A stretch of DNA of 49,038 nucleotides from Saccoglossus kowalevskii (taxonomy: Eukaryota; Hemichordata; Enteropneusta; Harrimaniidae): NCBI RefSeq assembly GCF_000003605.2, contig NW_003140835.1, positions 98,645 through 147,682 of the forward strand, read 5' to 3'. The position numbers and the translations under genes were made by a program. Each line of letters begins with the position of its first letter. Position 1 is the first letter of the stretch. Below the pieces are notes generated by a model that was given only the letters and a program-made list of their open reading frames with translations, had not been told where the DNA came from and did no database searches. This document shows, in pieces, positions 10,800 through 22,885 of this stretch.

Positions 10800-11781
10800 G
10801 CCCTTGAGATTATGGCATATTTTTGGATCATTAGAAGAAAGAAAACAGAACAAACGAATACACGTTGAGGGCGATGTTGGAGTCGGAAAAAGTATGCTGT
10901 GTTTAAAATTGGTTTCTGATTGGTCAACTGATCCTTGTCCTGATTACATTCAGCATTTTATTATCGTAATACTAATTGAGGCCAAAAATGTATCACGGGG
11001 TGTAACAACACTGAAAGATATGGTAAAACAATCGGCAATATTTTCAAAAGATTCAAAACTACGGAAAGACGAATATTACAATGAATTTTGGCAATGGATC
11101 GTTGACAATCAGGACCAGGTTTTGTTAATAATTGATGGATGGGATGAATTTCGCCCTGAAGTAATAAATGAAAGTAGTGATTTAAATGATTTGACGAATG
11201 ATAGCATGTTACGTGACTTGTGTGTCATAGTAACAAGCAAAAATATAATCAAAAAGCCTGGAAATTTTGACTTAGAATTAACTATCACAGGGTTCACTCC
11301 GGAAAATTCTTGTAAATTTGTCACGAAATATTTCAACAAGTTTCCAGACAAGAAAAAAGAAAATATGGTGTTGGAATCACTAAATAATGAGCAAGCGTAT
11401 CAAGACATTGCAAAAGATCCATTTGAAGTGGTGGTGCTTTGCATATGGTTTCATGATGATGAACTTATAAAAAAAACGAAATTTTATGAATATTATATAA
11501 ATTGCATTGTTAGAAGATTTAGTGAAAAAAAATTAGTAAGTGAAGAAAAGTGCAAGAAGTTTGTAGAAATATTAGGGAACATCGCCAGGAAAGGAACTGA
11601 GGACAATGTCACACATTTTAAAAAAGGAGATATACTTAAATTGTGCAACGACGAGAAGATATTTTTAATGGGAATTTTAATCAGTAAAACATTGTACCGT
11701 GATGAATCTGATTATAATGTTAGATATAAATTCGTTCATGAAACTCAGAAGTATTTTGCAGATAAATACAAATACACTTAA
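10800..11781 (+). CDS. NACHT NTPase terminal exon
   Basis: A single 327-codon exon, acceptor TAATTGCAG at 10799, stop TAA at 11779. The P-loop GDVGVGKS (10870-10893) and Walker B LLIIDGWDEF (to about 11151) are intact. A sensor-like strand LCVIVTSK follows, with Ser-Lys in place of the usual Thr-Arg or Ser-Arg. After that come the winged-helix region and the closing HETQKYFADKY, which resembles the HxxxQEYFAA motif of NLRs. NACHT domains bind ATP or dATP and drive oligomerisation. The protein ends here with no LRR, unlike classical NLRs, so ligand sensing must reside elsewhere. The catalytic motifs look functional and the frame is clean, so this appears to be a live gene rather than a fossil. 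Confidence 0.88.
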
Positions 11782-11793
11782 TGTTAAAAGCTT

Positions 11794-11937
11794 ATGACAA
11801 CATCAACATATTCTGAAATTTACAAATATTTTGAAAAAGGATACCGGAGGAGACAGCCTAATCCCCGAATCCCTGACGTCAACGGGAAGCTGTTCAACAT
11901 CCCCGCAGAATGTCTCAATATGAAATATAGAAATTGA
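11794..11937 (+). CDS. Small open frame just after the NACHT stop
   Basis: A 47-codon frame starting MTTSTYSEIYKYFEKG and ending LNMKYRN, in the same frame as the NACHT exon but separated from it by two stops within 12 bases. Its base composition is clearly richer in G+C than its surroundings, and the peptide is basic and proline-containing, so it could be a former C-terminal extension or part of an alternative last exon. It may equally be 3' UTR. No family recognised. Confidence 0.25.
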   Translation: MTTSTYSEIYKYFEKGYRRRQPNPRIPDVNGKLFNIPAECLNMKYRN

Positions 11938-12143
11938 ATATTACACAGTAAAATGACAGACTAGGAGATATTGCTGCAATGTTTTTTATAGACTGTAATT
12001 TACGGATGTTTCTTGATAATTATTAAGTATTTGTTTAAGCTACTGAGCGTTTTTGATTGGATTTTTGTTTTGGATTCGATATCTGAAAATGATTGGAGTA
12101 TTTAGGCCAACCAAAGAGCCAATCTAAAAATATATACCGTTTG

Positions 12144-12149
12144 AATAAA
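12144..12149 (+). terminator. Polyadenylation signal of the DED-NACHT gene
   Basis: AATAAA about 360 bases after the NACHT stop codon, a usual distance for an animal 3' UTR. Earlier copies of the hexamer were not noticed between the stop and this site. The call rests on position and motif only. Confidence 0.35.
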
Positions 12150-12688
12150 AGAATAGCCGAATTAGTCCTAGATTTCTCATGTTCTGCTCGTGTATATTGA
12201 ATACTACGTAAAATCCTTCGAAAATTATCTTATTCAAACTGTGCTTATGCATTTATATTGGTTATTTGGTTGGCCAATAAACACAACAAATTGGAAATAC
12301 AATGTGGTACTTGCAGCTAATTCATTCAGTGTAAGTAGTCATGTATACAAAGTTAGCTTCATTTTGAGATTTTAACCTTTTAAGGTAATGTTAAATACCG
12401 TTTGATAATCAAAGAAAAGACTCGCTCATTTTATATTTTTGTTTTCACTACAGTTTGAAATATTTGTTTTCAAAAGAACGAGTTCATTTATCCTGTGCTG
12501 TCATTTCTTTTCTTATTCATACGGCATGTAAACACATTCTCAGCGTTGTAATCAATCCTTATCTGTCTAACTATGTTATGCAACCTGGAAGCAGTTTTTT
12601 AATGATCATTGTAATTGTTCTGTTTTACGCAGAAAATCGCATTTTCATTTGTAATATTGTATCTGAATTTCGAATGTAGTAGTTAATA

Positions 12689-12855
12689 TTTAAAGCGGGA
12701 AGGTCGTCACCTGTGCACGCAAGGGAACGGAGTCCCAAGCGATGATTACAACACACGCTAAAAACGCAAAGGCTTATTGATGGACGATTGTTTGTAAATA
12801 ATGTCACGCTATGACCATCTGACGCATTCGCAGGTGACGACTCCCCCGCTTTAAA
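12689..12855. mobile_element. MITE with 27-bp inverted ends, TTAA-type flanks
   Basis: A 167-base element whose ends are inverted copies: the left reads TTTAAAGCGGGAAGGTCGTC and the right, reversed, TTTAAAGCGGGGGAGTCGTC, matching on to CACCTG. TTAA sits at both outer edges and may be the target-site duplication, as for piggyBac-type elements; the palindromic TTTAAA makes the exact border ambiguous. The interior has no coding capacity, so it is non-autonomous. The good match between the ends suggests a relatively young insertion. It lies about 900 bases downstream of the NACHT gene stop. Confidence 0.75.
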
Positions 12856-15800
12856 GTGTACATAGCATGGGAGGGGCTGGGTGTGTGTTGCGTCAGTGTC
12901 AGCGAAATGGATTAATTGAATAATTGTATTTGTAAAAATAATAATGTAAAAACTCTTAATGCATCATAGTTTATATAGTACAGCTTTTAAAAAATGAATA
13001 AACCAATTCGTTCACAACAAATATTTTAACTACAACCAATTAGTCTGTTTATTTAGAACATTTTCAGTAGTAGTACATGTTACTCTAATCGTCATAGGAA
13101 AAGAATAAAAGATAAACAATGGTCACTTTTAAGTATTTAGACGATATCTGGAAAGTCAACCGTAAGTGGTGTAGACAATTAATTGTAATACCACCAAATG
13201 TTACTAGTGAAGCAGTGGTTTTGTGAGTGTACTACGGATAACAAATGATCTCTGTATGAGTACATGTGATCGATATATGTAGTGGAGTGCTGCATGATAG
13301 ACATCAAAATGTAACGTTATTGGAGCGCTGTATTTGTCGTGGCTTTATTTATTCTGATTCTAAATACGCACCATTCCTCTTCATTCACCAGTAATTCTTA
13401 GTGGTAAGAAATCATTTTTACATGAGCATTGCCGCGTTTCGGAGATGTCGTAATGATGATTTGTTAATCAAATTTTTATGTTTGAGAAATGACCGAGCAA
13501 TGGCGAGCACGCCGTTGTCGTACAGGTGACCTATATTCATTATGAATGACCTTCTTTTACGAGTGAGTTGGCGGTTATATTCGTAATAGTAGTCAAGCAG
13601 TCAACTAACCGCGTCACACCTGAAGCTGTATGATAAGTTGCATTAATAACTAAACATGCAACTGAAGTAATATATACGTGTATATCTGAATGAAATATGA
13701 TTGTTGAACTTGATGTTCTTAAAATCACACGATATATTAATATGCATTGACAGGACATGGTATTGCAAATAAGGATTCGCCAGCTAGCTTCGAATAAACG
13801 TTCATGAATGGTCAATGTTATGGTTTTCTGTGAAATTTTAGCTAACTCCTCAGTAAACTTATGAATCAAGATATGTATATAACATGAAAATTTTAGGTAA
13901 AATCGCATTTTCGCACTAATAGATCTAATAGGTCTTCTCAATGGCAGTGTGGCAATCTAGTTTCGTCTTTTACCCGCAAGTGTAAAATGTATTCTGGTGT
14001 GTTTATACACCCACAGCATTGTCCATCTTCCTTGTAAATAACAAATGAACCGTTAATTTCTATTCAATACATAAATATTTCTCATCGTCAGTAAAACTGT
14101 AACCTCAACTTTTTTTTTAATTTGAAACATTTGTTTACGTTTTCAAATACCACACATTTTCAAAAACGTCGTGTTTGAAACATATTGCCGATGGCGGACG
14201 CCAATATTAATTGTTATGTGCTTAGCTCAGTGACATAATATTCATTTTGTTTTCAACGCTTTACCTCGTAAAGTCATGGTGTGCAACGTGTTTATTACCG
14301 ACCATTGGAACAACCTGATAACAATTAAGGCTATTCAATTGATTCCCTCTCGTGAGACTGTGCCCCGATCTTGACCTTTGACACTTAGTGCTGTACCTAG
14401 GATTGTTTGCCAATGGTTGATATGTTAATATAGTTGAATACGGTGGGATAACTTGACTGAATTTCAAACTGTGATCCGTGTGTAATCTGTGTAATGTAAA
14501 TTACCAAATTATACTATTTTGTCAACCTCCCAATTAGTCTTTACTATTCATGACGTATGGTCTACGACTTCCCAAAGGCGATTAGAATGTGGAACTAGTC
14601 ACGACGACGACGCAGTTCCATGCAACTGATATATGTGGATATATTTGTATAAATATGGTTTGCTTATGTTATATAGTCGACAGTTATGTTATCAACATTT
14701 CTGTCACACACCTATTTAGTTTCCGCTTTTCTGGTAAATATTACCCCCATTTTCGCTTCCACAAATATATCAGCTAATTAACACTTAATACTTCAAGTTG
14801 CTTATTTAGAAAAAAAAAATCCTTCCTAGAATTTTTTTTATGGTAACTGTACGACAAAAGTCAACCAAACATGTACGAGATATTGGCGAGGATACCTAAT
14901 GTGAAAACATTACGCGTGCATATGAGAAATAGGCCATAATTACAACATGCTGCGTTTGATGCCCAGTTTTTTATATTAATATAATTTAGTAATATATGTC
15001 CAATTTTATTCGATCAAAAAGTATGTTTCCAACTTGAGCTAATATAATAGGGGCAATAAAATCTGTTTGAAATGCTGTAAAAATTCCGAATGTAGTGAAT
15101 TAAGGTAGAGATAAAGGTTCGTGAGCACCACGGAGTGAATTTGTTTTTTGCTTTTTATTATCCAAACAGTCTTGGCTATAGACTGTTAAAATTGTGAATA
15201 GTGGAACATACTTAAAAAACGATTTTAAAATATAGATAACAGGTGCAAACATTCTCTCTTTTGAATGCTTAGCAAGAATTAGCAAGGCTGTACATAAATA
15301 ATAAAAAGGAAACATAGTGACAAAAAGAAATGACGGGAACTCCATATTATGCACTATATTTAACTTTTAACAAAACGATGACACCACTTAAATTTGGAAC
15401 TGTTACAGCCATTTTAATTATGAGCATTAGCAAACTTCTTACTGAGTGAATTGTTATGCAAATTAACAATTATCTCAGCTTCTTTTTAGTGTACATCCCA
15501 GAACTTATGCAAAAAATAGCTCACAGACGCTTCGACCTTTTGTTTTGAAATTTTCACAAATGATTGACAATGTGTTTATCTTCAAAATGTCGTCGGGGTA
15601 TTGTTTTTGGTTGAACAGTGTTACAACAATCGTACAGACAACTAGCCTGGGTGTTAATTTATGTATAAACTTGAAGTGGTGAAATTTGGGCTGCTGTCCT
15701 GCAAAATTGACAACTGATAGACAGTTTTCAAGACAGCACTTTCTTTATAGTAAACACATGTACCCATAAACCAATTTTGACAGGAAACAGAAGCATGGTT

Positions 15801-16060
15801 TAGGAGCTAATTTTTTTAAAATCACTTTTGACCAAAAAAGCACATTTTTGTTTTCAAACTACAGTGTCTTTTAAAAAAATACTAACAAAATGTTAAAATC
15901 CATACAATAAGCTTTCCGAAAATATATAGTTTTGTGGACAAGGGAGGTCATCTTGGTTTCCTAATTAACTAATTAAAATACCTGCCAGGTAAACTACATG
16001 TCTATCTTAAGGCCGGTATTGTTCGCATTTGTGTGGTGTCATTGCTAGCACCGTTGACGC
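12856..16060. other. Intergenic, no supported gene
   Basis: AT-rich sequence between the MITE and the repeat block at 16.08 kb. A 133-codon minus-strand frame (13941-13540) has no domain, splice support or protein-like composition. No inverted ends or RNA gene seen. Confidence 0.3.
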
Positions 16061-16079
16061 AATATACGCTATATAATAT

Positions 16080-16173
16080 AATTAAACCAATTTTATCGCC
16101 AGTCTATTCAACCTCACAAACGACACTGCGTAGTTTTGACCTACCACCCCGGAGTTAAATCTAGGACAGACCA
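16080..16173. repeat. Dispersed repeat, copy A
   Basis: Aligns with 21511-21607, sharing AATTAAACCAAT, TTATCGCC, TTGACCTA and GACAGACCA, with about one base in five changed. It is followed at 16330-16780 by sequence matching the 24-30 kb array, so both repeats were probably parts of one larger element. Confidence 0.6.
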
Positions 16174-16329
16174 TAGTTTACAATCAACAATTGTCAACAA
16201 TTGTCAATCAACAATTGTCAACAATCATCCTACTCTACATATGGCACACGCCTTATCTCATTTTGAGTCATTCAGCTGCCCTCAGTATACCCAAATTTGC
16301 GCCACTGACAATTTAACTTACGTGACCTT

Positions 16330-16780
16330 AGTAAAGTAGGAGCGCTATCAGCTGACCTTGCCCTAATATCAATACGTTGCGCTGTACTTATGCTATCAGT
16401 TGGCATGTAATCAATAAATTAGACCTTTACAGACATATTGTGTTGAACAGTTTCCATGACAACTTAATAAATGATCAACATTAGATGATCTACAACGGTG
16501 TTTGTGACAATCCAGCGGGTTGAACCACCTGCAAGTCTTACCTCAAAAGATATTTTCGGACTTTTTCTGAAAATTTACAACCAATTTGCCAAACAAATTA
16601 GTAAAATCACACAACCCTTTGACAGACGTTGGCACAGCGTACATTGGAATGAAGCAAAATATACCATGGCGAGATCATACAGAGGTGCAGTAGCTATGCT
16701 TGTATAAAAACATTTGTACTTTGAACGGATTGTATTGAAAATTATAGACGGTACAGACAGCTTGTACTCCGATGTCGACA
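16330..16780. repeat. Isolated copy of the 24-30 kb array unit
   Basis: Shares with the array CCCTAATATCAATACGTTGC, TGTGTTGAACAGTTTCCATG, AATAAATGATCAACA, TTGTACTTTGAACGGATTG and ATAGACGGTACAG, in the same order and strand. The copy stands alone about 7 kb before the array. Confidence 0.7.
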
Positions 16781-17433
16781 TCTTGAAAATATCTAGAATG
16801 TTTTGTTATATAAATACTTACTCGCATACTTTGCGTACACACAAGTCCTGTTTCTTATTTTAGTTTTATTCCAGATATTTAACATGTTGTTTCATGGATT
16901 ATTACCACACAGAAAACTATAGAAAACATGATGTGACTGCTTAACAATTACTAAATGCGATGCTAGTATGAATATGTTTGTTTATTGGAGACTGGGGTAA
17001 ATGGCGGGCAAAAATTCGACTTATTTAGTGAGATGTTAAAGGCAATGAATTATCGACGAAAATATATAAACTATTATTAAATATTTGATTATCTTGTATC
17101 AATGTGCAAAATATATTTTAAACTTTGAGTAGGGACGTTATATGAATTCAATATAATTATATTTGCGTTCATAAACTAGTGGAGCTATAACACAATAAAC
17201 GAGACCTGAAATTTACAGGGTTAGATCACTGTGTTTTCAAACAATCGAAAACTATGATTGTAATGTTACTGCCACTGTACACAGCGAGAATCTGATTTTA
17301 AATTACAATGATCGCACTCGTGTTGCAAATATTTTGAATTATTAAGTTTGCTTGTTATTTTTTCCATTTCTGTAATTCAACTGCCAGGTTTCCTTTCCCA
17401 ATATCGAATAACAGTTGATACAGATATGATGTA

Positions 17434-17552
17434 TTATTGATGGTTATAACTTTCCCACAAATCGTTAAATACATCGTATGCTGATTGATGGAGTTCTATT
17501 TTTGCCTCTGGGATCTTATCAGCACAGCGCTGCTTTAATGATCTCAGGTTTT
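17434..17552 (-). CDS. Last exon of the small DED protein
   Basis: Acceptor with a T-rich tract ending TTATTACAG before 17552, phase 1 entry, stop TAA at 17436-17434. It encodes ENLRSLKQRCADKIPEAK followed by a helical end closing WESYNHQ. Together the three exons give a protein of about 180 residues: one DED, a linker and a short helical tail, without NACHT, caspase or LRR parts. DED-only proteins such as PEA-15 and FADD-type adaptors act by pairing with other DEDs. An adaptor or decoy role toward the neighbouring DED-NACHT protein is therefore plausible, but inferred. Confidence 0.6.
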
Positions 17553-17695
17553 CTGTAATAAAATAAAATTGTTATTTTTACTAGCATATTATTTAAAATT
17601 GTAACACATTTGCAATATTATACACTATTCTATAAATAGAATATGTTCTTATTTCACCTCAATAATTTGCCAAACATGCTATAATCAGAACTCAC

Positions 17696-17824
17696 CCTTG
17701 CCAATTTTGTCACTAAAATCACAAAGCAGTTTATTAAACTGTCCTACGAGGTCCGTGCAACTCCCTGATACAGCAGAAGAGCCGCTTGTTTCACCACGTT
17801 CTAATTCCGGCTTTCCATAGGAAC
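17696..17824 (-). CDS. Middle exon of the small DED protein
   Basis: Acceptor TTTTACAG just before 17824 and donor GTGAGT at 17695. Only phase 1-1 is free of stops, reading GSYGKPELERGETSGSS and on to FNKLLCDFSDKIGKG. The first half is polar and Ser/Gly-rich (a linker); the second is amphipathic and probably helical. Phase and frame join the last exon exactly. No known domain recognised. Confidence 0.6.
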
Positions 17825-17886
17825 CTGTAAAATAGTATTGTTATACATTGTGACAAATACGTAGTTATGAATGCATTTTGCTGAAC

Positions 17887-18178
17887 TATATGCATTCTGA
17901 ATAAATAAAATATCTTGCTTGAAGGCTTGTACCTTCTCCAATAATGGCCCCCGGTTCAATAATTCTAAAATATCTTCTAGTAATTCTAGCTTTGTTTCGG
18001 AAATATGACCTGCTGTTTTGAGACTGATGAATATGGCAAATCCAGTATCATGATTCTTTTCGTCCGCTCTATTCAAGTACTCGTCGTATAGGTACATTCT
18101 CACATTGTACACTTCCCCTGGTCCAAAGCAGTCGCCAATGCTTTTCAAAAATTTCCCAAATTGCAGTTTGGCGGTCAT
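17887..18178 (-). CDS. DED exon of a small DED protein
   Basis: The frame opens at ATG 18178 with MTAKLQFGKFLKSIGDCFG and reads a full DED: first helix FLKSIGDCF, FAIFISLKTAG with the conserved Leu and Gly, HISETKLELLEDILELL, and a last helix ending VQAFKQD. The charge motif RxDLL reads RGPLL, the same Asp-to-Pro change as in the plus-strand DED. The start could instead be internal, since an acceptor-like TTCCAG lies 12 bases before the ATG and could join an upstream exon. The donor is uncertain: phase requires an end after one base of a codon, and the only GT that fits is a weak GTTCAG after 17887. The frame also reads on through to about 17801, so intron retention is possible. Confidence 0.7.
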
Positions 18179-18189
18179 TATAACTCCAC

Positions 18190-21100
18190 TGGAATGTAAT
18201 CATGTTATAAAGAAATAAGCCGACGAAAAAACAGATAAATTAATGGATGGATGGATTGGCGGTTAGCATTTTGGCTATTAGTGTGATGTTTGATGGAAGA
18301 ATATTGAATATTTTGTGGGAAAACAAGGATTCTGTTATTGAGATGACTGTTTGTGTACCTTGTGATATGGACATAGATAGAATGTAGTATGAGTGCGATG
18401 CGTCGGTTCCTTCAATATATATCTTATGATAAATCAATGTAATTTCATACCTAAATGCTTTGTGAAAAGCGACAGTTAGAACCTGTTCTCTTTAAATCTA
18501 TGCATAATATTATAGCAACGTAATATTTATAATACTTTTATAATACTACAATTATATGTGATTTTTCTGTTAATTATGTATGATTTTGGATAATCTGCAG
18601 CCGCAAGTCCTCATAATTTATTTCCATTCAAATCTTTGCAATTAGATTTATAAAGTCTTCGTCACCTCAATCGTGGTTCCCTGATCCGTTCTACTGCTCA
18701 CTGTACAAAACAAATCAAATATGCTACACGCGTTGATTAGTGTGCAAAACGAAATAGAATGTCTTACTTGACACGACGTATAAATAAGGGCATTTCCAAA
18801 ACCCAAATATTTCAGCGATCGTTAGCACTCATACAAACAATTGCAATATATTTACGTAGTAACTAACATATAGATTGCTGACCTGGACACACACAGACCA
18901 ATATATGGCGACGCGTACTTTAACCTGCTGTTACTGTGTACGTGTGTTTGTTTGTTTGTTTGTTTTCGCTTTCGGTATGGTCTATTTTTAGAAGAAGGCT
19001 TATGGCGATGTTGTACCATTTGTATGGCGGACAAAGGGCCGTTTATTATAGTTATATGAAATTACGATATAAGCAGTATCCGATTATGCAAGGATATTAA
19101 ACATGTATCTACGATATCGGTATCTGTATTACTTGGTCGCAGTAGTTTGCATATGAAGCGTTACCCCTGACTAACTGGAAAACCGACCAGCCTCTATGAA
19201 ACGCGAGAACTCTTGATAATGACTGTCGAAATAAACTGAATAGTCGAACAGTGCACGATTGAATATATATAACAAAATGTATTTAACAAAATTATATGCG
19301 CTTTTTACGTCGTGTAAAACAAGACCTGTTAATGAGGTACATAGACGGGCACCCAGTTTTTCTTCACGTCGATGCTGGTTCAGATAAGGCGATAATAAGA
19401 ATATGATCTTCATGACAGACCCAGTACGCCGAAATTGTATCATATGTGACCTCTAGGAAAATTCCGCACAGTGCTGCATTGATTGATGGTGATTTTCATT
19501 TCAAGCGAATTCCAAAATTATGATGAAATTAAAGCCATGCAATACTTACAAAATAATATAAACGCAACAGGAAAAACGGTATTTTTGAAGAAGGAACTTG
19601 CCGGGATGAAACGGTGTACATGAAGGTGTAAAACTAACTCTTTCGTGATCACGAGTATCAGACTTTATACTCTGTTTTTATGGCATATTGCCAATTCTGT
19701 GATTCATAAATTCATAAACCAACCAACCAACAACTATGCGAGCATTAGAATTTTGAGCGAACGATTGACAGGGTTAGTGGCGGCGTTTTGTAATTAACCA
19801 CGGGCCAAGAAGGAACAACGACCAGCATGAGCATGTGAACTTTGAGCACTTTGATAACATGCACTATATTGTTATAAAATGGAGGTTACGTGCATGTAAA
19901 ACAAATCTAACGATGATTACGATGAACCGTTTGTTCTCAGGCGGATTCTAAACCAGTCATTCATATTCAGAGTGTTATTACTATAGTTATTAACATGCTA
20001 AGGATAATTGGCACAGACTGTTGCATATTTTGTAAACCGCTAATGTAAATCAGACATTTCATATGGGTGACAAAGAGACGGAGTTCATTTTCAAATACTG
20101 AAATAGTTGGTCAAGCTTTGTATTCAAATTGAAAACTAATTAACTAATGGACCCTCCCAGTAAAAACACGCCTATAAATAATTATTTTGATTGACAAGTA
20201 GTTTGATGGCAACACCAATCAGCAAGTGACAACAGTGCTCCGTTGCCAACATCAGTAAAAGTGGTCAAGCCATCACAGCGAATACGTCATTGGTCACATT
20301 TATTTCTTGCTGATTGTATCTTTTAGTTAGATACCCATAGCTTGGCTCAGTAGTTTGAACGTTCACACAACTGAAAACAAACAATTGCTTGTTAAAGTCA
20401 ACTGTATTAGGCCTTGCTTCCAGAAAGACATTTAGTTTGTCTATGTGCGTATCACGAACGAGGGTTCACAGATGAATTTTACCGTTAGCCTTGTTTTAGT
20501 GATTGGAACGCGAAACAAAAACTAATATAATCCTTATGAATCGACTAATTAAATCACACTAGTTATACGGTCTTCTTGGTAAACATTCGTATGTTCAATT
20601 TGGCTGTAAATAATTCGCATCGAAATTGTGATTTCGTCATCATAAGAGCAGAACTTCTTCCACAATAGCTTTAAATAAATGTTATTTGCAAAAAATTTTC
20701 AGTTGTCGGTGTCGTCAAATTAAAAAAAAAAAATGTTTCAGTTTTCCCTATCGATTTGAAAGTGTAGCCTTTCTTATATTTTACGCGACTGATAGGCGAT
20801 GTATTATCTGTCAATTATACGACTTTTCATTGGCAGGTTCACAGTATGACGTATGACGAATATAATTTGCATCGTGTTTGTTATCACATCCAAACAATCG
20901 CATATGATGACCACATAAATACAAGACAGTTTAGTTGTTAACTCAATGCAACCAGTCTCATAAATTTTCTTGGAAAATTGATTGTTTAGAATAAAATCTT
21001 GAGTGTTCCTAAAATGTGTATTTTGTGGTACACATTTTACGCAAACACGCGTTGTATTGTAAAACGTATGCAAATGCAGTGGAAACTTTTCTTTCTGATT

Positions 21101-21500
21101 TTGAAACACCATGCCTCTTTTCTTAGTAGTTTTTTCAGGTAAGATATTTGACAATTAAAAAACACTGTCATTGACACAAGAAGTGCAACAACCTTAATGT
21201 AACTGGGTCATTAAAGTTTTCAAGAGTTAGGCTGTTTCGAGCGCGAATACTGACCATTTATTGTGTGCAATTTACTCGCAACCCAAAATAAAAATGCTCA
21301 GCGCCAAATTACCATGACACAAGTCGTTTCGGTATCAATGGTGTATCTTGACCCCTTAGGTAACTAGTATTTAATTACAAGCTCCCAGTTTGCACACGGA
21401 ACTGACAGCATTTGACGCCATCCATTCAAACATACATCCAAGTTGGCAGTATGCAGACAATCACGGATTTCAAACACGCAGTCTCTCGTATGCCGGACAG
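18190..21500. other. Upstream of the small DED gene; no further gene supported
   Basis: No upstream exon in phase with the DED exon was found. A plus-strand TATAAATAAGG lies at 18779 and a short (TTTG)n run near 18945-18965. Minus-strand frames of 90 codons (19443-19171) and 116 codons (21154-20804) show no recognisable domain. Confidence 0.3.
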
Positions 21501-21510
21501 TCACACTAAT

Positions 21511-21607
21511 AATTAAACCAATATTATCGCCGGTGCATTCAATCTCATAAACGACAATATGAGTTGATTTGACCTATCACCCTAAGTGCTAAATGTATGA
21601 CAGACCA
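21511..21607. repeat. Dispersed repeat, copy B
   Basis: Second copy of 16080-16173. Unlike copy A it is not followed by the array unit. Confidence 0.6.
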
Positions 21608-22885
21608 ATGTTTATTTACAATTGTTGATATAATAATATAATTCCTACACTGATCAGTACTCATTCTGTTCTACATATAGTACCCGCTTTATTTTAACAA
21701 TTTTACGTTTTTAAATTAATTAGATTTTGGGACTCAATAAATGTGTTAATTATTGTATGTTTTCAATGTGCCACGTATTTATTTTGTGTTAACTGTCATT
21801 TTTGTCTAGTTATCAAACCATTTTATCAAATTTTGCAATAAATGTGTTTGACAATTTGTCCTAATAGAAAAATATAATGTGATCTATCTATAAAGATGTG
21901 TTGGTTACAAACATAGATGTGTTTCTCTAATCCATCGAATGCTATATAAATGCTATATAAATATTTGTCGGGTATATACAAATATTTTGTTATTAGACGA
22001 AGCACACTCTAAGTTATTCAAGCAATCCAAATAATCTTGGCAATGTAATTCAGTGGAATGAGACGTAGTTACTACTATGTGTTTAACCATTAACGACTGG
22101 CGGGCATCTGTTTTTCTTTGATTTTTTTTCTTTGAGTCACGGTAAAACTTGATCTCGAATGTACTTGGCCCATTAATATCACTGATGATTGGTTAAAATT
22201 AACGATCCCGATTGGTTTATTAGACAGCCTGTCAGATCTCAACTTGACAGATCTGTTAGAAAACGCGATTTTAGTTTTCGGTACAAAGATGGCTAGTAGT
22301 AGCTCATAATACACACACATGATACTTATAGAAATGTATTTTTTTTTATAATTTGATGAAAAATGGCCGACTTGTAGTCAGTTGTGTGTATGTGGGAAAT
22401 GTGGTTGCCTCAATCTAGTTAGATAAATGTCCATTATGATTCATTTTGCACGACCCATTGTGGTTATTTATTAACATTCCGTTTATTAATAATGGCCTGA
22501 CCCATTGTTTAAATGATCACTTTTGACCACATAATTGTGATCACGCGTTGTCTTGTAATCGTTTATATGAAGTAGTTTATATAACAAATCAATTGGCAAA
22601 CCTTGACCGGTCCTGCCGCAAGTTACATGGCGCACCAGGCCTCAAGGGACCGGTAACTAGTAATGGGTCCATTTGTTGCTTTAATTATGAATTTGCACAG
22701 AAACAGCGATTAATGCCAGAACCATCTCAAATATGAATCTGGGCAGACAGACTGCATGGGTATGGCGTAATGAGGACTTGTTTACGGAAAACGAATATTA
22801 GAATGTTTTGAAATTATGTCACTCAGTCACGTGCCTTTTGGCCGGTATCCCGACCCAGTTGAACAAAATGGCGATTACTACTTAC

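Larger units (their letters stand above)
4702..11781 (+). other. Gene model: DED-NACHT (NLR-like) protein without LRRs
   Basis: Locus-level entry joining the plus-strand exons listed separately. Exons seen: 4702-4740, 4906-4957, 5229-5452, 6635-6898 (DED), possibly 7278-7331, 10571-10712 and 10800-11781 (NACHT). Phases fit from exon 1 to 3 (0, 1, 0) and from the DED exon to the end (1, 1, 2, stop). The join 5452 to 6635 does not fit: exon 3 ends in phase 0 while the DED exon needs phase 1. Either one small exon in 5453-6634 is undetected or exons 1-3 belong to a different transcript. The layout effector domain - linker - NACHT is that of NOD-like receptors: cytoplasmic NTPases that oligomerise after sensing danger and recruit DED partners such as caspases. 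No LRR sensor region follows the NACHT. Confidence 0.6.

Noticed and set aside
13540-13941. 133-codon minus-strand open frame
   Set aside because: No recognisable domain, no splice or promoter support, and composition typical of chance frames in AT-rich DNA.
14261-14467. Possible tRNA- or SINE-like stretch
   Set aside because: No A/B box pair or cloverleaf could be drawn by eye.
20804-21154. 116-codon minus-strand frame
   Set aside because: Cysteine and histidine pairs hinted at a zinc finger, but spacing fits no known class and there is no splice support.
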